The notes under the pieces were generated by a model. That model was not told the DNA's origin. It did no database searches and worked only from the letters and a program-made list of their open reading frames with translations. 61,887 nucleotides of DNA from a virus. The translations under genes were made by a program, and so were the position numbers. The DNA is taken from IMG/VR virus record IMGVR_UViG_3300028392_000003, positions 1 to 61,887 of that record; one strand, 5' to 3'. Of this stretch, positions 29,818 through 36,363 are shown piece by piece; within the stretch, counting starts at the first letter, position 1; every line of letters starts with the position of its first letter.

Positions 29818-30900
29818 ATGTGTTTAATCATTACAGGTCAGTCATCCAAAGTTCGTTCAACATTACTCAACACCAAGGGTATGCTCAACGAGATTTATTC
29901 ATCCAACCCCGATGGCATCGGCATCATGTATTCAACAGCCAAGGGGCTCAAGGTCGTCAAGACATTGCCTAAGAACATCAACGATGCCAATGCGTTCATC
30001 ACCAAGTTACCCACAGATGACCGCGAGATTGCTATCCACTTCCGTTGGACTACGCATGGCGACACCGACTTAATCAACTGCCATCCATACGATGTCGTTA
30101 CTGGCTATGTGGCGATGATGCACAACGGCGTGTTGCATACAGGCAATGACGCTGACAAGACCAAGTCCGACACATGGCACTTCATCAATGACTATCTCAA
30201 GGAGGCGGTGCATGACGCACCCAATCTCGTGCATACCAAGGGCTTCTTGACTATGCTCGCTGACTTCATCGGTGACAACCGCTTCGTGTTCATGGATGGT
30301 GAGGGGCGTATGTCTCATGTCAACTATGACCAAGGCATCGAGCACGATGGGCTATGGTTCAGCAACACCTATGCGTGGAAGCCCGCGACTCTCATACCCA
30401 ACTACTACACGTCCACCAAGCATTACAACTATGCCAACTACAACAAGGCATTCAACAACTACATGGACGACGACGAGTATGAGATGGAAGCATGGAACAA
30501 CTCATGGGCGAGCAAGCCCTTGCGTGCATCCGCACACAGCGCAGATTGGAAGGACGATGACTATGAAGACGCTGTGACTATGGACGATATGTGTGGTGCA
30601 CTCAGCGAGTGCGATGTCGATACAGTGGAGTCTTACCTTGAGACATTCCCTATCACATTCATCAACACTATCTTCGGCGAGATGTCGCCTGTAGCCACAC
30701 GACACACAACCATCAAAGACTTACCAAGTTATGAGCAAGACATCTACAAAGCGCTGCTTGACTGTGACCTCGCTGCGTTGCATGACTTCGTGCGTGATGG
30801 TAAGTCGGCGTCTCTCGTGGCGGAGGTGATGTGCTTCTATATAGATTGGTATGCCAAGATGGAAGAGCCTACCCGCCCTCTGTTGCCAGCCATGCTGTAA
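29818..30900 (+). CDS. Class II glutamine amidotransferase-like protein
   Basis: The 360-residue protein starts MCLI, so removal of Met exposes Cys2, the Ntn-type nucleophile. Further motifs match the class II glutaminase fold: NPDGIGI (30-36), IHFRWTTHGDT (73-83), INCHPY (86-91), MMHNGVL (100-106) and KSDTWHF (116-122), then GLWFSNTYAW (178-187). These make a good case for release of ammonia from glutamine. The last ~170 residues are an acidic, aromatic extension of unknown role. It follows the amidoligase gene by 27 bp with ribosome site CATCAGGAG, so the two probably act together. Confidence 0.8.
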   Translation: MCLIITGQSSKVRSTLLNTKGMLNEIYSSNPDGIGIMYSTAKGLKVVKTLPKNINDANAFITKLPTDDREIAIHFRWTTHGDTDLINCHPYDVVTGYVAMMHNGVLHTGNDADKTKSDTWHFINDYLKEAVHDAPNLVHTKGFLTMLADFIGDNRFVFMDGEGRMSHVNYDQGIEHDGLWFSNTYAWKPATLIPNYYTSTKHYNYANYNKAFNNYMDDDEYEMEAWNNSWASKPLRASAHSADWKDDDYEDAVTMDDMCGALSECDVDTVESYLETFPITFINTIFGEMSPVATRHTTIKDLPSYEQDIYKALLDCDLAALHDFVRDGKSASLVAEVMCFYIDWYAKMEEPTRPLLPAML

Positions 30901-30917
30901 CAACCAGTGTTAGTCGC

Positions 30918-30933
30918 GGGGAGGTTTCTCCCC
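30918..30933 (+). repeat. Palindromic hairpin repeat, copy 6 of 6
   Basis: GGGGAGGTTTCTCCCC, extended by C and G to a 7-bp stem, follows the amidotransferase gene and is followed by GCATTTTTT, so this copy looks like a working terminator. Confidence 0.85.
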
Positions 30934-30960
30934 GCATTTTTTAAACCAAAGGAGAAGTAA

Positions 30961-31071
30961 ATGAAAAATGCAATGAATGAAGGTATAGCACCGTGGCACG
31001 AATTGCAATCGGTATTTATTGATGACTGGGATTTGTATAACTATTGGTTGTGCATAGCAACCATGCCATGA
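30961..31071 (+). CDS. Very small acidic/aromatic protein
   Basis: A 36-codon frame with an excellent ribosome site (AAAGGAGAAGTAA) before ATG 30961. The product is MKNAMNEGIAPWHELQSVFI plus an acidic, aromatic tail (DDWDLYNYW). No family is recognised. It opens the dense cluster of tiny genes. Confidence 0.5.
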   Translation: MKNAMNEGIAPWHELQSVFIDDWDLYNYWLCIATMP

Positions 31072-31084
31072 AAGGAGAAAGCAA

Positions 31085-31231
31085 ATGGAAGATTTAACAA
31101 CAGTGCTTGAGATAGCAAGGGTAGGTTTGGCTATGGTGTTTGATGAGATAGCAGAAGAACTAGATATATCAGATGCTGAACTAAAACGCATTCAATTAAA
31201 CATACTTAAAACTTTAGGAGAAAACAAATGA
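31085..31231 (+). CDS. Small helical protein
   Basis: A 48-codon frame after AAAGGAGAAAGCAA. The product is a single acidic amphipathic helix or helix pair (VLEIARVGLAMVFDEIAEEL). It overlaps the next gene by 4 bp. Unknown function. Confidence 0.6.
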   Translation: MEDLTTVLEIARVGLAMVFDEIAEELDISDAELKRIQLNILKTLGENK

Positions 31232-31395
31232 AAGTAATCGTATCGTTCGAGTTCGAGAACATCAAAGACCCCAACAGTCCTGAAGCCACGCAGAAGGTGC
31301 AAGAGATAGCCGAGGCGTGCGAGACGATGGGTATAGCGTTCGACGCTAACTCATGTTGGGTGGATGATTGTGTAATTAGTTTTGCCGACTGGTAA
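31228..31395 (+). CDS. Small protein, paralogue of 27538-27777
   Basis: The 55-residue product (MKVIVSFEFENIKDPNSPEA; FDANSCWVDDCVISF) matches the N-terminal part of the protein at 27538-27777 and lacks its acidic tail. The ribosome site TTAGGAGAAAACAA lies in the previous gene. The alternation of strand-helix-strand suggests a small ferredoxin-like fold. Unknown function. Confidence 0.65.
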   Translation: MKVIVSFEFENIKDPNSPEATQKVQEIAEACETMGIAFDANSCWVDDCVISFADW

Positions 31396-31410
31396 ATAAG
31401 GAGAAAACAA

Positions 31411-31752
31411 ATGAGTGACTTAGACATAAATGAATTATTAGCAGGGATGCAAGCATCGGGCTTGCGAACCATTGTCATAACCGATGAGGAGATACCTACG
31501 AAAGAAGACCGCTTGTCGCGTATGTGCGACTTACTTTTTGAACTTAACAGAGAAGCCATCTTGCGAGACGGGGACTGGTGGTATGGCACAGATGACTATG
31601 ACATTAACTTCTTTGATTGGGAAGATAAGCCAGACCACATGAGTGTGGTCGTGTATGACATGACAAAAGGGGAGTATTTTGAATACTCAGAAGAGCAAAC
31701 AATTTTCAGTAAGCATATTTATACAGGAGAAACAAATGGCGCTAACGCATAG
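31411..31752 (+). CDS. Small acidic protein, unknown function
   Basis: The 113-residue acidic protein starts MSDLDINELLAGMQASGLRT after AAGGAGAAAACAA. It contains WWYGTDDYDINFFDWEDKPD, a Tyr/Trp/Asp-rich stretch, and VVVYDMTKGEYFEYSEEQ. No family is recognised. It overlaps the next gene by 17 bp. Confidence 0.6.
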   Translation: MSDLDINELLAGMQASGLRTIVITDEEIPTKEDRLSRMCDLLFELNREAILRDGDWWYGTDDYDINFFDWEDKPDHMSVVVYDMTKGEYFEYSEEQTIFSKHIYTGETNGANA

Positions 31753-31909
31753 ACAAAACGAAAGACTACGCGAGTGGTTCAATGACTCAGAAATTGCGTA
31801 TCTTATTGATTGGATTATGGATAACTCGTACGATTCCAAACTAGAAGACCTTGCAAGCCAACTACTAAAGTTTGATAGCGAAAATTACCCTGAAGGAGAA
31901 GAAGTATGA
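31736..31909 (+). CDS. Small acidic helical protein
   Basis: From ATG 31736 with ribosome site CAGGAGAAACAA, the product has 57 residues (MALTHRQNERLREWFNDSEI; LIDWIMDNSYDSKLEDLASQ). Overlaps the next gene by 4 bp. No family is recognised. Confidence 0.6.
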   Translation: MALTHRQNERLREWFNDSEIAYLIDWIMDNSYDSKLEDLASQLLKFDSENYPEGEEV

Positions 31910-32118
31910 AACGATTGATTGAGATGATTGGACGCGCATATGACTTGAGTATGCAAGCGCAAGACAACAAGGTAGACCTAGCCCTAGCCGAAGAGGTGTC
32001 GGGTGAGTGTGCCGAGTTTCTTGCTATATGGGACGAGGACTGGGGTGCGTATGACTCTATGGATAGCGTAGACCAGGAGTTGTGGCGCATGATTACACAG
32101 ATAAAACAAGGAGAATGA
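31906..32118 (+). CDS. Small acidic helical protein
   Basis: The 70-residue product (MKRLIEMIGRAYDLSMQAQD; CAEFLAIWDEDWGAYDSMDS) starts after GAAGGAGAAGAAGT. Mostly helical and acidic. Its end overlaps the next ribosome site. Unknown function. Confidence 0.6.
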   Translation: MKRLIEMIGRAYDLSMQAQDNKVDLALAEEVSGECAEFLAIWDEDWGAYDSMDSVDQELWRMITQIKQGE

Positions 32119-32120
32119 GT

Positions 32121-32273
32121 ATGTGGATAGTTTGTAATGGTGACTTGCTAAAGGGTCACACTTTCTATGGTGTATTCGACACAATAGAAGAAGCGTATCA
32201 ATGGGGGAGCGACAACTTCGATGTAAGTGGGTTCTATGTAACAGAGTTAAAACCACGAAAGGAAACAGTATGA
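32121..32273 (+). CDS. Small protein, unknown function
   Basis: A 50-codon frame from ATG 32121, which has AAGGAG at 7-nt spacing; an ATG at 32115 is too close to the ribosome site. Product MWIVCNGDLLKGHTFYGVFD then TIEEAYQWGSDN, with a compact beta-alpha look (WIVxxG...FDTIEEA...) typical of small phage accessory proteins. Overlaps the next gene by 4 bp. Confidence 0.6.
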   Translation: MWIVCNGDLLKGHTFYGVFDTIEEAYQWGSDNFDVSGFYVTELKPRKETV

Positions 32274-32452
32274 AGATAACTAAATGCCTATTGGCTTTTC
32301 AATGGAGTGATGGCGAGCACGAAGCAATGTATGAGGGCTTGCCTGAGTATTTGCGTGAAGAAATCAACCGATACATACAAGAGCTGGAAGAACTCCGAGA
32401 GCGAGACCCAGATGAGTATTCAATGTTCAATGACGAAGGAGAAGTGAAATGA
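32270..32452 (+). CDS. Small acidic protein, unknown function
   Basis: From ATG 32270 the product has 60 residues (MKITKCLLAFQWSDGEHEAM; LREEINRYIQELEELRERDP). The C-terminal half is a charged helix. Coupled on both sides by 4-bp overlaps. No family is recognised. Confidence 0.6.
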   Translation: MKITKCLLAFQWSDGEHEAMYEGLPEYLREEINRYIQELEELRERDPDEYSMFNDEGEVK

Positions 32453-32838
32453 CAAACGAACAAGCAATCAAAGAGATATACAAACTGATTCACTCTGATA
32501 CAACGCCCCCTGCGGAAGAAGTATCAGACGGGGGAATCATCGACATGATTTTTCAAATCGTTGCGCCAATAGTGGAAGGAGCAAAGCCTTTTAGTAACGC
32601 AATACGCATGAGAGATGACCTTGCCGAAGAAGGCTTGGCTGTGCCCGCATCTAAATCTTTTAAGGACTACGACACGCAAGTCGATGTTGTTTATATTGGC
32701 GCAGAAGAACTGCAAGGTGCGACATATGGTGATGACCCCGCGCATCCTGACGAGCATCCGTTTTGCTATGTTGAATTGAAAGATGGACGCTCGTTGTATT
32801 TCTTAAGCGTTGATTTAGATTTTGGAGAAACAGCATGA
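32449..32838 (+). CDS. Acidic protein, unknown function
   Basis: The 129-residue acidic protein starts MTNEQAIKEIYKLIHSDTTP, has a helix (IIDMIFQIVAPIVEGAKPFS) and a C-terminal beta region (FCYVELKDGRSLYFLSVDLD). The ribosome site GAAGGAGAAGTGAA lies in the gene before. No family is recognised. Confidence 0.6.
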   Translation: MTNEQAIKEIYKLIHSDTTPPAEEVSDGGIIDMIFQIVAPIVEGAKPFSNAIRMRDDLAEEGLAVPASKSFKDYDTQVDVVYIGAEELQGATYGDDPAHPDEHPFCYVELKDGRSLYFLSVDLDFGETA

Positions 32839-33140
32839 CAGACAAGACATACAACGGATGGACTAACTACGCCACATGGCGTGTGAACCTAGAGATTTTT
32901 GATGGGCATCAACTGTCGGATTTTCCGTTCGATCAAGGTGCGTCTGCTGACGCTGAACTCATAGACCCGTATGAGTTATCGCTTGCACTACAAAACTATG
33001 TGGAGGACTACATCTACGAGGCGGGAGGTGGCGAGAACAACATCGCTGTGTCATACGCACTTGCGTTCTTATCCGATGTGAATTGGTTTGAGATTGCAGG
33101 GCACATGATTGAAGACGCTATCGAGGAGAGTAGCCACTAA
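32835..33140 (+). CDS. Conserved phage protein of the YNGWTNYATW type
   Basis: The 101-residue protein has the striking motif YNGWTNYATWRVNLEIFDG (residues 5-23), which opens a widespread phage family of unknown function (DUF7249-type by my recollection). The middle contains LQNYVEDYIYEAGGG and the end NWFEIAGHMIEDAIEE. It is the last gene before the promoter at 33153-33181. Confidence 0.7.
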   Translation: MTDKTYNGWTNYATWRVNLEIFDGHQLSDFPFDQGASADAELIDPYELSLALQNYVEDYIYEAGGGENNIAVSYALAFLSDVNWFEIAGHMIEDAIEESSH

Positions 33141-33152
33141 CTTGTCTATCGT

Positions 33153-33181
33153 TTGACAGAAAGTGAGATTCGAGATATGCT
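33153..33181 (+). promoter_or_regulatory. Rightward promoter within the early cluster
   Basis: A perfect TTGACA (33153-33158) is followed after 17 bp by TATGCT (33176-33181), four of six matches. Transcription would start near 33188 and read the winged-helix gene at 33203 and the replication genes beyond. Confidence 0.7.
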
Positions 33182-33202
33182 TAACACACAAGGAGAGGCA
33201 TC

Positions 33203-33772
33203 ATGCCAGATATGAAAACTGCACTATCAACAGTTCTTAATCAATGGGAACAAGACGAACAAAAACAAATCACACAACAACAGGAGAAGCCCGTGGGCAA
33301 ACAACTATTTAAAGCCACTAACAATGTGACACGCGAGACTTTCAACTACATCAGAGACAACCCCAACAAGACCACCGCAGAGGTGGCGCAAGCCTTAGAG
33401 CAACGCGGGTTCAAGGAAGGCTCAGTCACATCCATCTGTGCTCAGATGTCCAAGCAAGGCATGGTTACGAAGGACATATATACAAAGCGTTTGGTGGCGA
33501 TAGTGCCTGAGTATCAGCCACTGAAAGCGGCATCAGCGTTCAAAACGGAGAAACCCACCGCTAAGGTAGTAAAAATAACCAAGCGCCCGCAACCACAGAA
33601 TGCTCCGCAAGACGCGGGCATTGCCGCTATTGCCCCGAAAGAAGAAGCCGTGCGCAAAGCAGCACTGGTATTCTTGAACGCAGACTTTGACCCGAACGAC
33701 TTACTAAACAAACTCTCTGTTGTGCAAGCCCGTGCGTTGTATGACGCACTCAAACAAATCTTTGGAGGTTAA
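33203..33772 (+). CDS. Winged-helix DNA-binding protein
   Basis: The 189-residue protein has a winged-helix-like domain at about residues 40-95: TRETFNYIRDNPNKTTAEVA, then QALEQRGFKEGSVTSICAQM and a wing (MVTKDIYTKRLVAIV). A basic, Pro-rich linker leads to a second helical domain (LLNKLSVVQARALYDALKQI). It is the first gene after a promoter, so it may control middle genes or act in replication. The start may also be the ATG four codons downstream. Confidence 0.65.
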   Translation: MPDMKTALSTVLNQWEQDEQKQITQQQEKPVGKQLFKATNNVTRETFNYIRDNPNKTTAEVAQALEQRGFKEGSVTSICAQMSKQGMVTKDIYTKRLVAIVPEYQPLKAASAFKTEKPTAKVVKITKRPQPQNAPQDAGIAAIAPKEEAVRKAALVFLNADFDPNDLLNKLSVVQARALYDALKQIFGG

Positions 33773-33774
33773 AC

Positions 33775-33954
33775 ATGGGCAAGATGAAACAAATGGCCAT
33801 CGAGATGATGGAAGACGATGACGATATACAAACATACAAACAACCTTGGCAGGGGTTGAACTGGGGCGATATGCCTGTCGGTCAGGTAAATAACCTCGAC
33901 TTCATGGAAGGCGCACGCTGGGCAGAGAAGTGGCTCAAGGAGAGGAACGCATGA
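33775..33954 (+). CDS. Small acidic protein with DDDDIQTYKQPWQGL motif
   Basis: A 59-codon frame follows TTGGAGGTTAAAC. The segment DDDDIQTYKQPWQGLNWGD is shared with the protein at 35002-35232 (DDDDIQEYKKPWVGLTDEE). The C-terminal half (MEGARWAEKWLKERNA) is helical. Proteins with this PWxGL motif are frequent among small phage genes; no function is known. Overlaps the next gene by 4 bp. Confidence 0.65.
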   Translation: MGKMKQMAIEMMEDDDDIQTYKQPWQGLNWGDMPVGQVNNLDFMEGARWAEKWLKERNA

Positions 33955-34505
33955 AAGAAACAACTAGCGACACACTCGCGCAATTTGCCCGCCATGATGG
34001 ACAAAACACACCTAAATTGCCCAAAATGACCGCCGTAACGGACAACGATTTAAGTATCAAGTCGCAAGATTTAAGTATCAAGTCGAAAAAAATATGGGTT
34101 GACCCACCTGAGGGCTGGAAGTTTGGCTTTCCTGCTATCTATGACCCTGATACCGATGGTCAATTAAGCGAATGGATAATTAGTAAAGGTTATCCAGTAC
34201 AGATAATTAAAGAATATGGTGAGCAGTGGCACATCCGTTGTTGGCCTGCTGAAGAGCCCGAAAAATATCCCGATCAGGTCATAAATGCACAAAAACACTC
34301 TGAAGTGATAAAAAATGCCCCGATCGGGACAAAAATGCGCAAAACCACACGCGAGGAAAAGATAAGTAAGCCCGCCGTGTATGAAGTGCCAGAAGAGACT
34401 CATCGGAAGGTTACAGTTTCTGAGCTTATGGAAGAGCTAGCAATCGCAAGGATGCTGATACGCGAGTTGGGTGACCGACTGGCTAGGTTGGAGAAGAACA
34501 CATGA
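33951..34505 (+). CDS. Protein of unknown function with short internal duplication
   Basis: From ATG 33951 (overlapping the previous stop) the product has 184 residues. A 21-bp tandem duplication at 34047-34085 gives DLSIKSQDLSIKSK. It continues with WVDPPEGWKFGFPAIYDPDT and ends with a charged helix (VSELMEELAIARMLIRELGD). No family is recognised. The end ggagaagaacacatga is shared with two later gene junctions. Confidence 0.6.
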   Translation: MKETTSDTLAQFARHDGQNTPKLPKMTAVTDNDLSIKSQDLSIKSKKIWVDPPEGWKFGFPAIYDPDTDGQLSEWIISKGYPVQIIKEYGEQWHIRCWPAEEPEKYPDQVINAQKHSEVIKNAPIGTKMRKTTREEKISKPAVYEVPEETHRKVTVSELMEELAIARMLIRELGDRLARLEKNT

Positions 34506-34714
34506 GCGAAGGACTGTTTGATGATGTGCCGTTGATGAACAAAGAGCGGGATGCATCGTGGGAAGCGTTTATCAAACGCAAAGATGTGAAGGCTATGTTT
34601 TCAGAGGAGGGTTTTGGCTTTCCTCTTAACCGTGGCTACTACGACCTATGGTGTATTGCTTGGGCAAAGGCATGGGACAAAGGCTTTATGGCAGGAAGGG
34701 AGAAAAACACATGA
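34502..34714 (+). CDS. Small protein, unknown function
   Basis: A 70-residue protein (MSEGLFDDVPLMNKERDASW; YYDLWCIAWAKAWDKGFMAG) coupled to both neighbours by ATGA overlaps. Aromatic, helical C-terminal half. No family is recognised. Confidence 0.6.
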   Translation: MSEGLFDDVPLMNKERDASWEAFIKRKDVKAMFSEEGFGFPLNRGYYDLWCIAWAKAWDKGFMAGREKNT

Positions 34715-34902
34715 AGATGCGAGAACGTAAACATTTATTTTGGTGGTTGCCCCGTGCAAAGATGTTTGTGCGTAGCCATAACAGGAAAGTCAAACCGTAT
34801 CCGCAAACCTATTGGGTTGGCAAAGGTAGCCACGCGTACTTGAAAGATAAAAAGAATTGCAAACTGGGTGGAATTGAATGGTATGAGGAGATGAGAAAAT
34901 GA
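34711..34902 (+). CDS. Small basic protein, unknown function
   Basis: From ATG 34711 the product has 63 residues, very basic and aromatic (MKMRERKHLFWWLPRAKMFV; NRKVKPYPQTYWVGKGSHAY). The ribosome site GGAGAAAAACAC lies in the previous gene. Coupled downstream to a membrane mini-protein gene. No family is recognised. Confidence 0.6.
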   Translation: MKMRERKHLFWWLPRAKMFVRSHNRKVKPYPQTYWVGKGSHAYLKDKKNCKLGGIEWYEEMRK

Positions 34903-35009
34903 CACCAGACCAATTAAATTATTTTGTGGGCGGTTTTTTTGTTGGGGCTTTAACTGCTTTGCTCTTTTGCATTCTTCATGATGCTGTGAAAGGGGACAAG
35001 CATGACTAA
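34899..35009 (+). CDS. Single-TM mini-protein
   Basis: A 36-codon frame with ribosome site GAGGAGATGAGAAA. The product has one membrane segment at about residues 8-28 (YFVGGFFVGALTALLFCILH) and a short charged tail. The start overlaps the previous stop and the end overlaps the next start. Unknown role. Confidence 0.6.
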   Translation: MTPDQLNYFVGGFFVGALTALLFCILHDAVKGDKHD

Positions 35010-35232
35010 GCGCATAGAAATAGAGTACGAATTAAAAGCAGAAGATGACGATGACATCCAAGAATACAAAAAGCCTTGGGTAGGGCTGACGGATGAAGAG
35101 CGGTTGTTTGTTTTGGTTACTGCACCACCAACTTTTATAAATCATAAAGGTGATGTAAGAGAAACAGCGTACACCTTTGCGGAGGTTGTGCAAAAACTAA
35201 CAGAGAAAAAACTCAAGGAGAAGAACACATGA
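35002..35232 (+). CDS. Small acidic protein with DDDDIQEYKKPWVGL motif
   Basis: The 76-residue protein carries EDDDDIQEYKKPWVGLTDEE, related to the protein at 33775-33954, then a helical tail (YTFAEVVQKLTEKKLKEKNT). The PWxGLTxEE motif is common in small phage genes. Its ATG overlaps the previous stop (8 bp shared). Function unknown. Confidence 0.65.
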   Translation: MTKRIEIEYELKAEDDDDIQEYKKPWVGLTDEERLFVLVTAPPTFINHKGDVRETAYTFAEVVQKLTEKKLKEKNT

Positions 35233-35468
35233 AAGGAAAAGGACAGTACAGTGTATTTGCACAAAACAAACTTGCAACCGACGCATTTTTTCAACACAAA
35301 GTTGACACCAAAACTAAACCTAAGTTGTGTTGGAAGTGCCAAAAAGAATCGAGTTACGAAGACGGCGCTTATTTGCGGTTTGCGTCAGGTATACACCAAT
35401 ACATATGCAAGCCTTGCATGGACATAAAACGAGAGAAACAGAAACTTAAGGAGGAATCAAATGCTTGA
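35229..35468 (+). CDS. Small zinc-ribbon protein
   Basis: The 79-residue basic protein has two Cys pairs, CWKC (34-37) and CKPC (about 60-63), a likely zinc ribbon. It begins MKGKGQYSVFAQNKLATDAF. DNA- or RNA-binding, or interference with host transcription, is possible. The gene is coupled to both neighbours. Confidence 0.65.
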   Translation: MKGKGQYSVFAQNKLATDAFFQHKVDTKTKPKLCWKCQKESSYEDGAYLRFASGIHQYICKPCMDIKREKQKLKEESNA

Positions 35469-35562
35469 AACAATCGCTTGGATAGTTTTACTACTGTGTA
35501 GTGGTGGGGTGGTAGTTGTCACAGTTGCTGTAGCAATTTTTATGTTGAGCAGCGAAGAATGA
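35461..35562 (+). CDS. Single-TM mini-protein
   Basis: A 33-codon frame with ribosome site AAGGAGGAATCAA. Nearly the whole product is a membrane segment (AWIVLLLCSGGVVVVTVAVA) followed by a short polar end (SSEE). It overlaps both neighbours. It could be a small envelope-acting peptide. Confidence 0.6.
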   Translation: MLETIAWIVLLLCSGGVVVVTVAVAIFMLSSEE

Positions 35563-35804
35563 AGTGCCCCACCTGTGGCACATGGTCGCTAGTAAAACAA
35601 ACCAAGAAATCGCCCACATTTGGGTATACCAGAAGGAGAGAATGTGCAAATGAACACCGATTCACAACCCAAGAAGTCGTTGTCCCGCAAGAGGCAATTG
35701 ATGAAGAAAGAAGAACTCATATCGAGAATAACCTCAAACGATTGGAACCCATTCGAAAGAGCGACCCCAAGCGTTTTAAAAACACTACATACCGAGAATA
35801 CTAA
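35559..35804 (+). CDS. NrdR-type zinc-ribbon protein
   Basis: The 81-residue protein starts MKCPTCGTWSLVKQTKKSPT and continues FGYTRRRECANEHRFTTQEVV. The order CPTCG, RRRxC, HRFTT is that of the N-terminal zinc ribbon of the NrdR repressor of ribonucleotide reductase genes, although the ATP-cone domain is missing. It could bind DNA as a trimmed regulator. It overlaps a second plausible frame (35620-35841). Confidence 0.65.
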   Translation: MKCPTCGTWSLVKQTKKSPTFGYTRRRECANEHRFTTQEVVVPQEAIDEERRTHIENNLKRLEPIRKSDPKRFKNTTYREY

Positions 35805-35841
35805 ACAACGAATCAACAACTACGGAGAAGCACTACTATGA
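35650..35841 (+). CDS. Possible overlapping gene in another frame
   Basis: A frame starting ATG 35650 (MNTDSQPKKSLSRKRQLMKK; SNDWNPFERATPSVLKTL) follows AAGGAGAG and ends at 35841, where its TGA overlaps the ATG of the next gene. It shares 155 bp with the zinc-ribbon gene but in a different frame. The ATGA coupling and natural-looking sequence support it, but I cannot decide without comparison to relatives. Confidence 0.4.
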   Translation: MNTDSQPKKSLSRKRQLMKKEELISRITSNDWNPFERATPSVLKTLHTENTKQRINNYGEALL

Positions 35842-36086
35842 CCACACCAGCCGATGACATGCAAGTTAGTGGTAACCACTACAAGGAGATGCCCATACAG
35901 CCTTGGGCTGTGATGGAAGCTGTGCTTACGCACGAAGAGTTTGTGGGCTTTCTCAAAGGTAACATACTCAAGTACAGCCTACGGGCTGGACACAAAGAGG
36001 GTAGTGATGACGTAAACAAAGCGTGGCACTACAAACAAAAACTCATGGAGGTAACCGATGGTCACAACACCAGAAGCACGGGTTAA
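35838..36086 (+). CDS. DUF3310 protein
   Basis: The 82-residue protein shows the DUF3310 pattern: VSGNHYKEMPIQPWAVMEAV, then FLKGNILKYSLRAGHKEGSD and AWHYKQKLMEV. The family is widespread in phages and has been proposed to be related to nucleotide metabolism or to accompany replication genes; no firm function is known. It overlaps the next gene by 29 bp. Confidence 0.8.
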   Translation: MTTPADDMQVSGNHYKEMPIQPWAVMEAVLTHEEFVGFLKGNILKYSLRAGHKEGSDDVNKAWHYKQKLMEVTDGHNTRSTG

Positions 36087-36363
36087 GAAAGTAGTCAAGA
36101 ACACGCTAGACCTGTTGAACATATACCACTTCTCCCCTGCCGCTAATGGCTTCGGGCGGGCGGGTATCCCAGACATCATTGCTTGCTCTAACGGACGCTT
36201 CATCGCTTTCGAGTGCAAGGCGGGCAAGAATACAACGACCGCTCTACAAGAACGCGAACTCAACAAGATACGTTCAGCCAAGGGGCTAGCGTTTGTAATC
36301 AACGAAGACAATATGCACAACATAGAGGAGCTATTAACATGGAGCCGACAAGACACACACTAG
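36058..36363 (+). CDS. VRR-NUC endonuclease
   Basis: The 101-residue protein has the compact VRR-NUC core: GFGRAGIPDIIACSNGRFIA (D39), then FECKAGKNT (E52-x-K54), then LNKIRSAKGLAFVINED. This is a PD-(D/E)XK nuclease seen in phages and in proteins such as FAN1. It probably trims or resolves branched DNA during replication and packaging. ATG 36058 follows GGAGGTAACCG. Confidence 0.85.
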   Translation: MVTTPEARVKKVVKNTLDLLNIYHFSPAANGFGRAGIPDIIACSNGRFIAFECKAGKNTTTALQERELNKIRSAKGLAFVINEDNMHNIEELLTWSRQDTH

